Origin: Paenibacillus mellifer
Lineage (GTDB): Bacteria; Bacillota; Bacilli; Paenibacillales; Paenibacillaceae
Length of the DNA: 64,000 nucleotides
Reading direction: 5' to 3'
Assembly: GCF_023195895.1 (NCBI RefSeq)
Contig: NZ_JALPRK010000002.1
Coordinates: 124,001 to 188,000 of the forward strand
Position numbers and translations under genes: made by a program. The first letter of the stretch is position 1, and every line of letters begins with the position of its first letter. Shown here piece by piece: positions 57,257 to 64,000 of this stretch. Under the pieces are notes generated by a model, which searched no databases, was not told where the DNA came from, and saw only the letters and a list, made by a program, of their open reading frames with translations.

Positions 57257-57436
57257 TCACCCCCTCCTTATATTAACCGGAAAAACCGTGACTGAATAAC
57301 TAGTTTTATATGATTGGATCAGATCGGAGATTTTGGCGTCGTGACCTACCTCTTTCATCCACTGCGATAACAGGATGCGGATTTGCCAGCCTTTTCCTTG
57401 AGCGCGTACGCGGTCCGTCGTGAAATAACTCTTCAT
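57257..57436 (-). CDS. mciZ: Z-ring formation inhibitor MciZ homologue
   Basis: A 59-residue reading frame with ribosome site AAAGGAG. The segment GKGWQIRILLSQW (14-26) matches the GKAWEIR core of Bacillus MciZ, the mother-cell peptide that caps FtsZ filaments; the tail beyond residue 40 is longer than the 40-residue Bacillus peptide. In Bacillus mciZ also lies beside nudF, which supports orthology. A weak SigE-like pair (CATAAC, then CATATGGT after 13 nt) lies upstream on the minus strand, as expected for mother-cell expression, but this is tentative. Confidence 0.78.
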   Translation of the reverse strand: MKSYFTTDRVRAQGKGWQIRILLSQWMKEVGHDAKISDLIQSYKTSYSVTVFPVNIRRG

Positions 57437-57460
57437 GAGGGGCTCCTTTCCGGACAGGTT

Positions 57461-57469
57461 TGGTATAAT
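57461..57469 (+). promoter_or_regulatory. Extended -10 promoter of nudF
   Basis: TGGTATAAT is a perfect extended -10. The -35 is poor. It lies in the 104-bp region shared with the divergent mciZ. Confidence 0.6.
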
Positions 57470-57540
57470 AACACCATATGTCCGGCGTGGACAAGTTATG
57501 AATGAAGAAAAGCCGTTTGCACAATAAAGGAGGAAATAAA

Positions 57541-58107
57541 ATGGGAGTAAACGATAAATTGGTCGAAACTACGGTTTCTACGGAGCCGGTATTTAGCGGG
57601 AAGGTGATCTCCTTGCAGATCGATATGGTCAAGCTGCCGGATGGAACGACCGCAACGCGTGAAATTGTGAAGCACCCAGGCGCGGTTGCTGTTCTGGCGG
57701 TGCATGAGGGTCGATTGCTGCTGGTAGACCAATTTCGACAGGCAATGGGCCGATGTGAATTAGAGATTCCAGCCGGCAAATTAGAGAAGGGGGAGGACCC
57801 TGCGGAAGCGGCGGTCCGCGAGCTTCAGGAAGAGACGGGCTATCGCTGTGATAAACTGACACATTTGCACTCTTTCTATACCTCCCCGGGATTCGCGGAT
57901 GAAATCATTCATCTCTATCTAGCCGAGCAGCTGAGTGCCGGGGAAATGTCGCCGGATGAGGATGAATTTCTCGAGGTTCAGGAAGTAACGTTGGAAGAGG
58001 CGCTAAACCTGATTGCTGAGGGGCGGATTGCCGACGCTAAAACGATCTTGGCGGTATATATTTGGCAACTCTGGACCGTAAGGGGATCGGCAGGAGCAGG
58101 AGTATGA
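57541..58107 (+). CDS. nudF: ADP-ribose pyrophosphatase, Nudix family
   Basis: This 188-residue hydrolase cleaves ADP-ribose to AMP and ribose-5-phosphate. The Nudix box G-x5-E-x7-REUxEExGU is in the segment GKLEKGEDPAEAAVREL followed by QEETGY. The flanking LEIPAGK and SPGFADEIIH are typical of the ADPRase group. ATG 57541 has AAAGGAGG. Its stop overlaps the start of the EndoQ gene by four bases (ATGA). Confidence 0.94.
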   Translation: MGVNDKLVETTVSTEPVFSGKVISLQIDMVKLPDGTTATREIVKHPGAVAVLAVHEGRLLLVDQFRQAMGRCELEIPAGKLEKGEDPAEAAVRELQEETGYRCDKLTHLHSFYTSPGFADEIIHLYLAEQLSAGEMSPDEDEFLEVQEVTLEEALNLIAEGRIADAKTILAVYIWQLWTVRGSAGAGV

Positions 58108-59312
58108 ACCAGTCTTCCGAAGGGACCCCGGATCAACTGACAACGATATATGCGGATTTGCATATCCACATCGGAAGAACCGGTAAGGGGGAGCCGGTCA
58201 AGATCAGCGGCAGCCGTAACCTTACCTTTGCCGGGATCGCGAAGGAGGCGGCGCAGCGAAAGGGTATCGGTCTCGTGGGCATCATTGACTGCCACTCACC
58301 CGGAGTGCAGGAGGATATCGAGTGGTGCCTGGAACGTGGCGAAATGCAAGAGTTGAAAGACGGAGGTATCGCCTATCAGGGGACGACCATTCTGCTTGGG
58401 AGTGAACTGGAAATCCGCGAGCCGGGCATGGGACCTGCGCATTTATTGGCCTTTTTCCCTCACTTGGAGATCATCCGTGGCTTCACCGACTGGCTTAAAC
58501 CCAGAATGAAGAACGTCGGTCTTAGCTCACAGCGGGTATACGCACCGGCCCGGACCCTGCAGGAGGAGGTTTACGCCCGGGGCGGCATGATCATTCCTGC
58601 CCATATTTTCACGCCGCATCGCAGTATTTATGGCAGCTGCGCCCCGCGTATGTCCGATGTGCTGGATCTTTCCCTAATCAGCGCGGTGGAACTTGGGCTT
58701 AGCGCGGATACCGACATGGCTGGGTTGATCAGCGAGCTGGATCCTTACACGATCTTAACGAATTCGGACGCCCATTCCCTTGGCAAAATCGGCCGGGAAT
58801 ACAACGAGTTGCGGCTTAAGGAAGCAAGTTATCTCGAGTTCACGAAGGCATTGCGACGTGAGGAGGGGCGGCTGGTGGCCGGCAATTACGGGCTCAATCC
58901 GCGCCTAGGTAAATATCATCGGACTTACTGCAGCAACTGCAACTACATCATCGACGAAGCGAAGGTTGCCGTAGAACGCTGCCCTTATTGCGGAAGTCCG
59001 AAGCTGGTGCGCGGCGTACTCGACCGCATCCGCTCGATTGCGGATCGAAAGGAGCCGATCGTTCCGGCTCATCGCCCACCTTACCATTACCAGGTCCCTC
59101 TGGAGTTTATCCCGGGCCTAGGACCTGCGAAATTGGAGCTGCTGCTTGAGAAGTTTGGCACGGAGATGAACATCTTGCATCATGTACCGGAAGCGCAATT
59201 GGCGGAAGCGGCAGGGTCCGAGTTGGCCGAGCGGATTGTCTTGGCACGAACCGGCAGGCTCGAGCTTAGCGCCGGAGGCGGCGGGATTTATGGCAAAGTG
59301 AAGAAATCCTGA
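58104..59312 (+). CDS. PHP-domain endonuclease, EndoQ/TIGR00375 family
   Basis: A 402-residue protein. The N-terminal PHP metal-dependent hydrolase domain has D18, H20 and H22 in ADLHIHIG and later PAHIFTPH and NSDAHSLG. A zinc ribbon follows, CSNC...CPYCGSPK (about 273-294), then a C-terminal helix-hairpin-helix with IPGLGPAKLELLL. EndoQ of Thermococcus and Bacillus pumilus nicks DNA 5' of uracil, hypoxanthine and abasic sites; this domain order agrees. The start is ATG 58104 (AGGAG), overlapping nudF, so the two are coupled. Confidence 0.9.
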   Translation: MNQSSEGTPDQLTTIYADLHIHIGRTGKGEPVKISGSRNLTFAGIAKEAAQRKGIGLVGIIDCHSPGVQEDIEWCLERGEMQELKDGGIAYQGTTILLGSELEIREPGMGPAHLLAFFPHLEIIRGFTDWLKPRMKNVGLSSQRVYAPARTLQEEVYARGGMIIPAHIFTPHRSIYGSCAPRMSDVLDLSLISAVELGLSADTDMAGLISELDPYTILTNSDAHSLGKIGREYNELRLKEASYLEFTKALRREEGRLVAGNYGLNPRLGKYHRTYCSNCNYIIDEAKVAVERCPYCGSPKLVRGVLDRIRSIADRKEPIVPAHRPPYHYQVPLEFIPGLGPAKLELLLEKFGTEMNILHHVPEAQLAEAAGSELAERIVLARTGRLELSAGGGGIYGKVKKS

Positions 59313-59356
59313 TCGGCAGGAAAGCGGTACGGAAAGAAGCAGGCATAGGCGAACAG

Positions 59357-59395
59357 GCTTGTTCATATTTTAGGATAAGACCCTATTGAACAAGC
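59357..59395 (+). promoter_or_regulatory. Inverted repeat and SigE-like -35 in the spoIIM leader
   Basis: GCTTGTTCA (59357-59365) pairs perfectly with TGAACAAGC (59387-59395), leaving a 21-nt loop. The sequence GTTCATATT inside it resembles a SigE -35, but no good -10 follows. The stem ends two bases before the AGGAGG ribosome site of spoIIM. Confidence 0.45.
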
Positions 59396-59411
59396 TAGGA
59401 GGCAAAATTCG

Positions 59412-60038
59412 ATGCTGCATCCCATTCGCCACACACTTAAAGACAAAACGCCGCTTTATGTTTTTGTTTCCGTGCTGTTTTTGATGGGCGTCGTATTCGG
59501 CGCATTGATGGTTAACGCATTAACATTGGAACAACAGCAGGATATCTCCCGTTACTTAGGTGACTTTTTTCTGTCGATAAACGAGGGCGGAGTGGAGTTT
59601 CAGACACAGGCCTTTTGGGACGTGGCCGCCTTGCATTTGAAATGGCTGGGCTTGATCTGGCTGCTTGGTTTGTCTGTCATCGGGCTTCCGGGTATCCTGA
59701 TCCTTGATTTCTTAAAAGGGGTGCTGATCGGCTTCACCGTCGGCTGCTTGGTCGGCCAATATACCTGGAAGGGATTGCTGTTTGCCCTGGTCTCGGTCGC
59801 CCCGCATAACCTCATCGTCATTCCGGCACTGCTGATTGCGAGTGTAGCGGCCATCGGTTTCTCATTGAACATTATCCGCTCGAGGGTTCTGATGAGCCGC
59901 ACCGGTCAGGCGACCCGTCCGTTTCTCTCGTACACGGGGCTGACGCTGGCCATGGCCGCGGTACTGCTCGCAGTCTCTTCGTTTGAAACCTGGGTGACAC
60001 CGGTCATGATGAAGTGGGTTACACCTTTGATTGCGTGA
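59412..60038 (+). CDS. spoIIM: Stage II sporulation protein M
   Basis: A 208-residue membrane protein with five helices, part of the SpoIIDMP peptidoglycan machine that drives engulfment. It has AALHLKWLGLIWLLGLSVIGLP, FLKGVLIGFTVGCLV and SVAPHNLIVIPALL, typical of SpoIIM. ATG 59412 has AGGAGG. It lies before fur as in Bacillus. Confidence 0.95.
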   Translation: MLHPIRHTLKDKTPLYVFVSVLFLMGVVFGALMVNALTLEQQQDISRYLGDFFLSINEGGVEFQTQAFWDVAALHLKWLGLIWLLGLSVIGLPGILILDFLKGVLIGFTVGCLVGQYTWKGLLFALVSVAPHNLIVIPALLIASVAAIGFSLNIIRSRVLMSRTGQATRPFLSYTGLTLAMAAVLLAVSSFETWVTPVMMKWVTPLIA

Positions 60039-60092
60039 AATGAAAGGTAGGTTGACTCAGTTTACCGGGTTAAGACGACTCTAGCAAAATGT

Positions 60093-60122
60093 TTGACTTT
60101 GTTGAATAACTCCCCCTATAAT
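60093..60122 (+). promoter_or_regulatory. SigA promoter of fur
   Basis: TTGACT (60093-60098) and TATAAT (60117-60122) with an 18-nt spacer. I see no clear Fur box overlapping it. Confidence 0.82.
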
Positions 60123-60181
60123 GAAAGAAGTGGTTATTGAACTTTTTTTGGATGTGCGGCAAGGGCTGGGGGAGGGATAAC

Positions 60182-60655
60182 ATGGAAGCAAAGATCGAAA
60201 AAATCAAACAGCAGTTACAATCCCACGGTTACAAATTGACGCCCCAGCGGGAAGCCACGGTACGCGTATTGCTCGAAAATGAAGACGATCATCTCAGTGC
60301 GGAAGATGTTTTCATGCTCGTCAAGGATAAAGCGCCGGAAATCGGCCTGGCCACGGTCTATCGAACTTTGGAATTACTCAGCGAGCTTCATGTCGTGGAG
60401 AAGATCAACTTCGGTGACGGAGTAGCCCGGTACGACCTGCGTACCGATACGACAAAACATCATCACCACCATTTGATCTGCGTTCAATGCGGGGCAATGG
60501 ATGAAATCCGCGAGGATTGGCTTGGACCGCTCGAGGAACGCTTGGAGAAGGAATTCAACTTTACAGTGCTCGATCACCGGTTGGATTTTCAGGGCATTTG
60601 TTACCGATGCAAGGACAAGAACAACGACTCTCCGGGAAATGGCAATAAGAAATAA
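60182..60655 (+). CDS. fur: Ferric uptake regulator Fur
   Basis: A 157-residue Fur-family repressor. The winged helix has YKLTPQREATVRVLLEN and IGLATVYRTLELLSEL. The HHHHHLICVQCG sensing/structural segment and a second ICYRC pair are present. Its place between spoIIM and yqzK-xerD is the same as fur in Bacillus, which supports the iron role over Zur or PerR. ATG 60182 has GGGGGAGGG. Confidence 0.92.
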   Translation: MEAKIEKIKQQLQSHGYKLTPQREATVRVLLENEDDHLSAEDVFMLVKDKAPEIGLATVYRTLELLSELHVVEKINFGDGVARYDLRTDTTKHHHHHLICVQCGAMDEIREDWLGPLEERLEKEFNFTVLDHRLDFQGICYRCKDKNNDSPGNGNKK

Positions 60656-60668
60656 GATCATTAAGCCG

Positions 60669-60701
60669 AGCTCTTTACGGCCCTGCCGTAGGGAGCTTTT
60701 T
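60669..60701 (+). terminator. Terminator after fur
   Basis: AGCTC/GAGCT and TACGGC/GCCGTA stems are separated by a small internal loop, with loop CCT and a run of five T. Confidence 0.85.
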
Positions 60702-60841
60702 ACGTTGCCTGAGCATATGCGACGGAAGCCTAGCCGTTTGAGCCAATTCCGCATACTCACCAGCTCCTCTCTATATACTGAATACATAGGGGTGTCCAAG
60801 CAAGGACCAAGGATGTCGGACGAATGATAGAGAGGATGGGG

Positions 60842-61081
60842 ATGATGGTCATTTCGCTTCGAAAATGGCTGAGATCGGGGAAATATTTGATCCTATTCGT
60901 CATGCTTGCGTATACTTTGTATAAAGCGCTGGGGCTGCTGGACGATTACGTGTTTCGTGAGGACAAGTACCGTGTTCCCGAGGGCTCCGCAGTCAAGGTA
61001 TTTCGAGAAGGCGTTCCGGGAAGCGCCGAGATGGAGACGATGACCGAGCGGCTTAAGCTGTTTTTCTGGTATGGGGAGTAG
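60842..61081 (+). CDS. yqzK: DUF4227 protein, YqzK family
   Basis: This 79-residue protein has one membrane helix (about 13-31) and a conserved second half with YRVPEGSAVKVF and RLKLFFWYGE, as in the YqzK/DUF4227 family, always found between fur and xerD. Several in-frame ATG codons (60824, 60842, 60845) lie around the GAGAGG site; I used 60842. The function is unknown. Confidence 0.85.
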   Translation: MMVISLRKWLRSGKYLILFVMLAYTLYKALGLLDDYVFREDKYRVPEGSAVKVFREGVPGSAEMETMTERLKLFFWYGE

Positions 61082-61188
61082 TCGATCGACAGGAGCAGCA
61101 GGGAATTTACGACTTGATGTGGAATTAGTACTCAAGGCGGATGGTTGAAAATATGATTTGTGGACAACCGGGAAAGGAGGCGTAACGC

Positions 61189-62160
61189 ATGGAACGGGAT
61201 GCGGCCTCTTTTATTTCATTTTTGGCCGAGCAGCGGGGGTTAAGCGAAGCGACTCTGGCATCCTATTCGCGGGACTTGAAGCAGTACATAACCTATTTAA
61301 AGGACAAGCAGATCGACGATTATCGCCAAGTCACCCGCGCGGGAATTCTGCTCTATTTTGCTTATCTGAAAGAACAAGGTAAAGCTCCGGCAACGATTCA
61401 ACGGGTGTCCGTGACTCTTCGTGCTTTTTTTCAATATTTATTGCGGGAACGACGGATTGACCAGAATCCCTTCGTGATGCTGGAAGTGCCAAAAGCGGAG
61501 AAGAAACTACCGCAAACGCTGACGGTGGAGGAGATGGAAAGGCTGCTCGAGACGCCCCGACCCGAAACTCCGCTGGGACTTCGGGACAAGGCGATGTTGG
61601 AGCTGCTTTATGCTACAGGCATCCGTGTTTCTGAGCTGATCTCGCTGAATACGGCAGACGTAAATCTGGCGCTTCAGTTCCTCCGTTGCTCCGGCGAACG
61701 GGGGAAGGAGCGGATCATTCCGTTTGGCGGGGTCACGGCGGAATGGTTGGATCGGTATTTGAAGGAAGGACGTACCCATTTGATCTCGAACGAGCAGGAC
61801 AACCCTACCTTGTTCCCCAACCGCCGGGGTGAGCGGATCAGCCGCCAAGGTTTCTGGAAGGTGATTAAGAGGTACGGCCAGGAGGCCGGGATCTCGGCGG
61901 ACATTACCCCGCATACCCTGCGTCATTCCTTCGCCGTTCACCTGCTGGAACGAGGGGCGGACGTATGGTCGGTGCAGGAGTTGTTAGGCCACGCCGATGC
62001 TTCGACGATTCAAATGTACGTAAGCCGTTCCAAGACGAATTTGAAAGCGGTCTACGACGCCTTTCATCCACGGGCCAAACGTGAGCCGGAGGCGCTGGAG
62101 ACCACCGATGATGTTTCAACAAAGGATAGGCAGAATGTTTTCCCTTCAGGCAAGGGATAA
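61189..62160 (+). CDS. xerD: Site-specific tyrosine recombinase XerD
   Basis: The 323-residue recombinase acts with a XerC/CodV partner at dif to resolve chromosome dimers. Catalytic residues are all visible: R146, K173, H242, R245, H268 and Y277. The N-terminal SAM-like domain (1-105) is complete. It carries about 25 extra C-terminal residues compared with typical XerD. ATG 61189 has AAAGGAGG. It is the chromosomal housekeeping copy, with synteny yqzK-xerD-deoB-punA, and not a mobile-element integrase. Confidence 0.96.
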   Translation: MERDAASFISFLAEQRGLSEATLASYSRDLKQYITYLKDKQIDDYRQVTRAGILLYFAYLKEQGKAPATIQRVSVTLRAFFQYLLRERRIDQNPFVMLEVPKAEKKLPQTLTVEEMERLLETPRPETPLGLRDKAMLELLYATGIRVSELISLNTADVNLALQFLRCSGERGKERIIPFGGVTAEWLDRYLKEGRTHLISNEQDNPTLFPNRRGERISRQGFWKVIKRYGQEAGISADITPHTLRHSFAVHLLERGADVWSVQELLGHADASTIQMYVSRSKTNLKAVYDAFHPRAKREPEALETTDDVSTKDRQNVFPSGKG

Positions 62161-62193
62161 CTATAGCTGCATAGATTAAAGGAGTGATAGAAG

Positions 62194-63381
62194 ATGGAAA
62201 GCGGGAATCGTTTTAGAAAAATGACCGTCATCGTCCTCGACAGCGTGGGGATCGGCGAGCTGCCGGACGCGAAACAATTCGGCGATGAGGGTGCGCATAC
62301 GTTAGGGCATATTTTGCAAACCGTGCCAGGCACCAAGCTGCCAAACTTACAAAAATTAGGATTGGGTAATATTGCGGAACTGCCGAATTTGAGCCCGGCG
62401 GCTGAACCAACGGCTTACTTCGGGAAGATGGCCGAGATTTCCTCGGGCAAGGATACAATGACCGGCCACTGGGAGCTGATGGGACTGAAGACGGAAACGC
62501 CGTTCCAAACGTATCCCAACGGCTTCCCGCGGGATTTGATCGCTCGCTTCGAGCAAGAAACGGGTCGCAAAATCATCGGGAACAAGCCGGCTTCGGGCAC
62601 GGAAATTTTGGTGGAGCTTGGGGAAGAGCATATGAAGACCGGCAACTGGATCGTATACACCTCAGCCGACAGCGTATTCCAAATCGCCGCCCATGAAGAG
62701 GTCATTCCTCTGCCGGAGCTATATCGGGCTTGCGAAATCGCTCGCCGGTTGACACTTGAGCCAGAACATTTCGTCGGACGTGTTATCGCTCGTCCGTTTG
62801 TCGGTCAGCCGGGCAACTTCCAGCGTACGCCAAACCGTCATGATTATGCGGTGAAGCCGCCGGAACCAACGGTGCTGAACGCACTGAAAAATGCCGGCAA
62901 GGAAGTGGTTTCTGTCGGGAAGATCAACGATATTTTCTCTGGCGAAGGCATTACCGCTTCGTATCCGACAAAAAGCAATCAGCACGGGATCGAGGAAACC
63001 TTGAACCGTATCGGTCAGGATTTCTCGGGGTTGCTATTCACGAATCTTGTCGATTTCGACTCCTTATACGGACATCGCCGTGACCCTCAAGGTTATGCGC
63101 GCGCCCTGGAGGAATTTGACGCTGCGTTACCGGATCTGCTGAAGAACGTGGGCGAGAACGACCTGCTGGTGATTACCGCCGACCATGGCAATGATCCGAT
63201 TCATGCCGGGACAGACCATACGCGTGAATACGTTCCGCTGCTTGTCTATGGGCCAAGCCTAAATAAACCGGGCAGCCTGGGCGTCAGAGCCACTTATGCA
63301 GATTTGGCGGCGACGATTGCTGACAACTTTGGGGTACATGCTACCGAGCACGGCAAGAGCTTTTTGGACGAACTTGTTTAA
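62194..63381 (+). CDS. deoB: Phosphopentomutase
   Basis: This 395-residue alkaline-phosphatase-superfamily mutase interconverts (deoxy)ribose-1-phosphate and -5-phosphate. The metal sites lie in [21 protein letters not shown] and GTDHTRE, and the phosphorylated threonine is in [14 protein letters not shown] 62194 has AAAGGAGTG. It works with PunA, which follows, in nucleoside salvage. Confidence 0.96.
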   Translation: MESGNRFRKMTVIVLDSVGIGELPDAKQFGDEGAHTLGHILQTVPGTKLPNLQKLGLGNIAELPNLSPAAEPTAYFGKMAEISSGKDTMTGHWELMGLKTETPFQTYPNGFPRDLIARFEQETGRKIIGNKPASGTEILVELGEEHMKTGNWIVYTSADSVFQIAAHEEVIPLPELYRACEIARRLTLEPEHFVGRVIARPFVGQPGNFQRTPNRHDYAVKPPEPTVLNALKNAGKEVVSVGKINDIFSGEGITASYPTKSNQHGIEETLNRIGQDFSGLLFTNLVDFDSLYGHRRDPQGYARALEEFDAALPDLLKNVGENDLLVITADHGNDPIHAGTDHTREYVPLLVYGPSLNKPGSLGVRATYADLAATIADNFGVHATEHGKSFLDELV

Positions 63382-63388
63382 GAAAGGA

Positions 63389-63476
63389 AGTTCAAAAGGT
63401 AGGTCTCCCTACGGCTCGCTACTCAGTCCCTAGCTTCTTCCAACCTTCTCGGTGCTGAAAAGCCGACTTTTTGAAT
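63389..63476 (-). repeat. Intergenic repeat family, copy 4 (short, inverted)
   Basis: Read on the minus strand, it has the left terminus ATTCAAAAAGTCGGCTTTTC, then CAGCACCGAGAAGGTTGG, AAGCTAGGGACTGAGTAGCG and the right terminus CCTACCTTTTGAACTT. About 90 bp of the central hairpin region are missing compared with copy 2. It lies between deoB and punA. Confidence 0.82.
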
Positions 63477-63503
63477 TTTATTATAGATTTGGAGGATTTC
63501 GAT

Positions 63504-64000
63504 ATGACGACAACATTAACAATAGGCATGATCCGGGAGGCTGCGGAGTATATCCGCTCCCGTTCGGCGTTAACGCCAAAGGTAGGTTTGATTCTGGGCT
63601 CCGGGCTGGGCGTTCTGGCCGATCACATCGAGCAGCCGGTCAGCATCGACTACCGTGACATTCCGTTCTTTCCGCAATCGACGGTGGAAGGTCATGCCGG
63701 GGAGTTGTTAATCGGGACGGTACAAGGCACGGCTGTCGTGCTTATGAAGGGCCGTTTCCACATGTACGAAGGATACGGGCCGGAGATGACCGCGTTTCCG
63801 GTACGCGTGATGAAAGAGCTGGGCGTCACGACGCTGCTCGTCACTAATGCCGCCGGCGGGGTCAATACGTCTTATGAACCAGGCGATTTGATGTTGATAT
63901 CCGACCATCTGAACCTGACGGGAAGAAATCCGCTGGTTGGTCCCAACGACGAGGAGCTTGGAGCGCGCTTCCCGGACATGTCCCAAGCGTACAGCCGCCG
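63504..64000 (+). CDS. punA: Purine nucleoside phosphorylase, class I (3' end outside window)
   Basis: The first 165 codons of a trimeric purine nucleoside phosphorylase. ATG 63504 follows TTGGAGG. It has the phosphate loop [37 protein letters not shown] and VTNAAGGVN, all family signatures for guanosine/inosine cleavage. The frame runs off the window at base 64000 without a stop. It follows deoB, the enzyme that uses its sugar phosphate product. Confidence 0.95.
   Translation, partial: MTTTLTIGMIREAAEYIRSRSALTPKVGLILGSGLGVLADHIEQPVSIDYRDIPFFPQSTVEGHAGELLIGTVQGTAVVLMKGRFHMYEGYGPEMTAFPVRVMKELGVTTLLVTNAAGGVNTSYEPGDLMLISDHLNLTGRNPLVGPNDEELGARFPDMSQAYSR

Noticed and set aside
61189-62160. Tyrosine recombinase as sign of a genomic island
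   Set aside because: Synteny with yqzK, deoB and punA and the full XerD motif set identify the housekeeping gene.
63382-63503. Purine riboswitch before punA
   Set aside because: The gap is explained by the inverted short repeat copy, and no purine aptamer core is seen.

Overview
The window is a 64 kb stretch of a moderately GC-rich, spore-forming Bacillota chromosome, most likely Paenibacillus or a close relative. The evidence is the complete spoIIIAA-AH operon, spoIVB, spo0A and spoIIM, Bacillus-like yqh/yqi/yqx synteny, a YesM/AraC two-component pair, two copper-amine-oxidase-N-domain surface proteins and T-box leaders on tRNA synthetase genes. Almost every gene is on the + strand. No tRNA, rRNA, CRISPR array, prophage or complete insertion sequence is visible.

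Layout. 1-3.7 kb: end of a YesM-type sensor kinase, its AraC-type response regulator and a GH3 beta-N-acetylglucosaminidase. 3.9-6.1 kb: a large secreted protein. 6.2-13.9 kb: metal homeostasis (Zur, then a Zur-box-controlled znuACB zinc importer, ccdA, mntR), with yidD and T-box-controlled metG in between. 14-19 kb: a secreted GHL10 glycosidase, a T-box-controlled proS carrying an in-frame stop codon, and a patatin-like lipase. 19-25.5 kb: yqhQ, yqhR, aroQ, an Xaa-Pro peptidase, efp, aspartokinase and yqhV. 25.6-31.4 kb: the spoIIIAA-AH feeding-channel operon. 31.5-34.9 kb: accBC, then Asp23, AmaP and a DUF2273 protein. 35-42 kb: nusB, folD, xseAB, ispA, dxs, tlyA. 42-47.4 kb: argR, recN, spoIVB, spo0A. 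47.5-49.5 kb: a metal-sensing ArsR repressor with a CDF efflux pump, and small membrane proteins. 49.6-55.3 kb: lpd, the branched-chain 2-oxoacid dehydrogenase genes and lipB. 55.3-64 kb: a Prli42-like miniprotein, an M20 peptidase, mciZ with a TPR gene, nudF-EndoQ, spoIIM, fur, yqzK, xerD, deoB and the start of punA.

How the parts fit together. Three metalloregulators (Zur, MntR, CzrA-like), Fur and two metal transport systems lie within one 55 kb neighbourhood. The spoIIIA operon, spoIVB, spo0A, spoIIM and mciZ span entry into sporulation, SigG/SigK activation and division arrest in the mother cell. Lpd, E1alpha, E1beta, E2 and LipB form a self-contained lipoylated complex that makes branched-chain acyl-CoA primers, and AccBC supplies malonyl-CoA.

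Less expected items. A family of about 177 bp intergenic repeats with inverted termini occurs five times, counting partial copies; two direct copies bracket the metG T-box. ProS is interrupted by a single TAA codon where leucine is expected. Two conserved micro-genes, Prli42-like (32 aa) and MciZ-like (59 aa), were found by reading short frames. The spo0A promoter has a SigH promoter and 0A boxes arranged as in Bacillus.
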